Positions 62,235 to 64,000 of a stretch of DNA of 64,000 nt are shown here, in pieces. How positions within the stretch are numbered: the stretch's first letter is position 1; each line of letters begins with the position of its first letter. The DNA comes from Aneurinibacillus soli (GTDB taxonomy: Bacteria; Bacillota; Bacilli; Aneurinibacillales; Aneurinibacillaceae), in the NCBI RefSeq assembly GCF_002355375.1, contig NZ_AP017312.1, positions 3,641,001 through 3,705,000 of the forward strand, written 5' to 3'. A program made the translations under genes and the position numbers. The notes under the pieces are model-generated. The model saw only the letters and a program-made list of their open reading frames with translations. It was not told the origin of the DNA and searched no databases.

Positions 62235-63776
62235 ATGGCCGAAAACCATTCAGCAAAAGCTAAGCTGCCACAGTTTCCAGAACCGTACTGGAGGGATGCA
62301 AAGGGTCTCCCTTCCTTTCCAAAACTCAACTACGATATAAAAGTAGAAACCGCAATCATCGGAGGAGGAATCTCCGGAATTACAACCGCCTACTTGCTGG
62401 CAAAAGAAGGAGTAAAAGTCGCACTCATCGACGCTGGTACACTCTTAAATGGAACAACGGGTCATACTACCGCAAAAATAACGGCGCAGCATGATCTTAT
62501 TTATCACGAACTTATGCAGACTATCGGGAAAGAACAGGCTGCGCTTTATTATCAAGCAAATACGAATGCCCTTCACTTCATAAAAAATACCGTTGCGGAG
62601 CACAAAATCGAGTGTGATCTGACAGAAGAAGATGCATACATCTACACAAACTCCGAGGAATATGTAAGCAAATTACACGACGAATTTACATCGTATCAGG
62701 AAATAGGGATCGACAGTGAATACGTAGAATCAATTCCTCTCCCGCTGCAAACAAAAGCCGCTATCGTGATGAAAAAACAAGCTCAGTTTCATCCCGTTGC
62801 TTACTTATTTAGTCTGGTCCGCTTTATTACGGAAGCAGGCGGTGCCATATATGAAAACACGACAGCTGTAGATATTGAAGAAGGATCTCAGCCCAAAATC
62901 ATCACAAGAGAAGGACATACAATTACTTGTGATAACGCAATCATATGTTCACACTTCCCTTTCTATGATGGAAGTGGTTTTTACTTCTCCCGGATGTATG
63001 CCGAAAGATCGTACGTACTCGGAATCAAAATAAAACAAGACTATCCTGGCGGTATGTATCTAAGCGCAGAAAATCCGAAACGTTCCCTGCGCTACACAAT
63101 GATGAATGGAGAAAAACTTGTATTACTAGGTGGAGAAAGTCATAAAGCCGGGCAAGGAATCTGCACGTTCAAACATTATGAAGCACTCCAAGCTTTTGGT
63201 GCGGAAACCTTCGACATAAAAGAAATTCCCTATCGATGGTCAACTCAAGACTTGATCACCCTCGATAAAATCCCTTATATCGGGCGGCTTACTTCTAACA
63301 GTCCGAATATTTTTGTCGCAACAGGATACAGAAAATGGGGGATGACGAACGGAACTACTGCTGCACTACTTCTCAAAGATTTAATCGCGCAACGAGACAA
63401 TCCTTATGCCGAACTTTATTCCCCATCCAGATTTAATGCTGATCCAAGCGTAAAAAACTTTATCGTCCAAAATGCTGATGTTGCCAAACATTTAATCATA
63501 GGAAAATTGGAAGTAGTCTTTACAAAAGCGGAGGACTTGTCTAACGATGAAGGAGCCGTCGTTACGGTGAATGGCAAACGAGCAGGGGCGTATAAGGACC
63601 GGAATGGAACACTGCACCTTGTTGATACGACCTGTACGCATATGGGATGTGAAGTCGAATGGAACGATGGAGAACGAACTTGGGACTGCCCCTGCCATGG
63701 TTCACGATTTTCTGTCGATGGTGATGTAATCGAAGGACCGGCTGAGCAACCTTTGAAAAAGGTAGAAGAAGAATAA
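62235..63776 (+). CDS. FAD-dependent oxidoreductase with C-terminal Rieske domain
   Basis: 513 residues. The N-terminal DAO/FAD domain (about 25-390) has the dinucleotide motif TAIIGGGISGITTAYLLAKEG near residue 40 and GYRKWGMTNGTTAALLLKDLI at its end. The C-terminal Rieske [2Fe-2S] domain (about 415-510) has ligands in DTTCTHMGCEVEW (Cys-His) and WDCPCHGSRFSVDG (Cys-His). This is the layout of B. subtilis YhfW. It probably moves electrons between a small substrate and a quinone or redox partner; the substrate is unknown. AGGAGGACATT precedes the ATG at 62235. Confidence 0.9.
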   Translation: MAENHSAKAKLPQFPEPYWRDAKGLPSFPKLNYDIKVETAIIGGGISGITTAYLLAKEGVKVALIDAGTLLNGTTGHTTAKITAQHDLIYHELMQTIGKEQAALYYQANTNALHFIKNTVAEHKIECDLTEEDAYIYTNSEEYVSKLHDEFTSYQEIGIDSEYVESIPLPLQTKAAIVMKKQAQFHPVAYLFSLVRFITEAGGAIYENTTAVDIEEGSQPKIITREGHTITCDNAIICSHFPFYDGSGFYFSRMYAERSYVLGIKIKQDYPGGMYLSAENPKRSLRYTMMNGEKLVLLGGESHKAGQGICTFKHYEALQAFGAETFDIKEIPYRWSTQDLITLDKIPYIGRLTSNSPNIFVATGYRKWGMTNGTTAALLLKDLIAQRDNPYAELYSPSRFNADPSVKNFIVQNADVAKHLIIGKLEVVFTKAEDLSNDEGAVVTVNGKRAGAYKDRNGTLHLVDTTCTHMGCEVEWNDGERTWDCPCHGSRFSVDGDVIEGPAEQPLKKVEEE

Positions 63777-63807
63777 GTTGACTGTACGGTTATTTGTTTA
63801 TAGAACA

Positions 63808-63846
63808 AAAAAGGCTGGACAAACCCGTAGCCTGTCCAGCCTTTTT
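63808..63846. terminator. Bidirectional terminator
   Basis: AAAAAGGCTGGACA and TGTCCAGCCTTTTT, a perfect 14-bp stem with an 11-base loop, between the Rieske oxidoreductase and the convergent partial gene. Confidence 0.9.
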
Positions 63847-63868
63847 CTGCTTACTTTTTGCTATGTGG

Positions 63869-64000
63869 CTAATTTACATGCTTGCTGCTTCCATCCTGCG
63901 CCAACTCAAATCGAGCCTGTAGCTGCTCCAATTGTTGCTCCATTTCACTCACAGCTTTTTCATCCGTACTGCCACGTACTTGTTGAATCGCATGATGAGC
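63869..64000 (-). CDS. Small coiled-coil-like protein, C-terminal fragment
   Basis: The last 43 codons of a minus-strand gene that continues beyond the right edge, ending AVSEMEQQLEQLQARFELAQ followed by DGSSKHVN and a stop. The segment is rich in Gln and Glu and fits an amphipathic helix. I do not recognise the family from this fragment; it may be one of the small DUF proteins of Bacillales. It is supported by an open frame to the edge and a terminator after its stop. Confidence 0.55.
   Translation of the reverse strand, partial: AHHAIQQVRGSTDEKAVSEMEQQLEQLQARFELAQDGSSKHVN

Overview
The window looks like chromosomal DNA from a spore-forming, low-to-moderate GC Bacillota, most likely Paenibacillaceae close to Aneurinibacillus or Brevibacillus. 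That placement is inferred from gene order and protein resemblance; no database was searched. Support comes from the conserved Bacillales block mdh-icd-citZ / ytvI / fxsA / pyk / accA-accD / malic enzyme / dnaE / ytrH-ytrI, and from sporulation genes (ytvI, ytrH, ytrI, a CotB-like coat protein, four YheC/YheD-type ATP-grasp proteins). pfkA, which normally sits between accA and pyk, is absent from that position.

Layout. 0-15.4 kb is central metabolism and replication, mostly on the minus strand: TCA genes, pyruvate kinase, acetyl-CoA carboxylase transferase subunits, a FadR-type regulator with a perfect candidate operator in front of the malic enzyme gene, then dnaE, with ytrH and ytrI divergent. 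15.4-22.8 kb is accessory: a dipeptide epimerase, a DUF418 membrane protein, two inverted copies of a long hairpin-forming repeat, a MarR-pirin pair with two MhqR-like operators, a CotB-like gene with a decayed tail, and a c-di-GMP-I riboswitch in front of a broken HD-GYP gene. 22.8-26.1 kb returns to Bacillales core genes (ytoI, ytpI, trmB, ytkL). 26.2-31.7 kb is a tightly coupled operon of four divergent YheC/YheD ATP-grasp proteins plus a GNAT acetyltransferase. 31.7-44.7 kb holds a GGDEF-EAL protein, patA, Nudix, DUF523, YwiC, a CstR-like sensor, a three-gene envelope operon, a secreted deacetylase-like protein and a regulator-hydrolase pair with a 38-bp palindrome.

44.7-56.2 kb is a cyclic-nucleotide region. 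One operon encodes a Crp/Fnr regulator, a CHASE2 adenylate cyclase, a FecR-domain protein with a cohesin-like tail and an NHL/stalk protein. Beyond an IS630-type insertion lie a secreted Ig-like protein with a dockerin-like C-terminus and a cNMP-binding/SLC13 transporter fusion. 56.3-64 kb has a sporulation-type histidine kinase, ppnP, an M29 aminopeptidase, a frameshifted 5'-nucleotidase, a MutT-like Nudix protein and a Rieske-tailed FAD oxidoreductase.

No tRNA, rRNA or CRISPR array was seen. The strongest leads are the ATP-grasp/GNAT operon, the cAMP-type signalling operon, the paired hairpin repeats and the riboswitch with its broken target gene.
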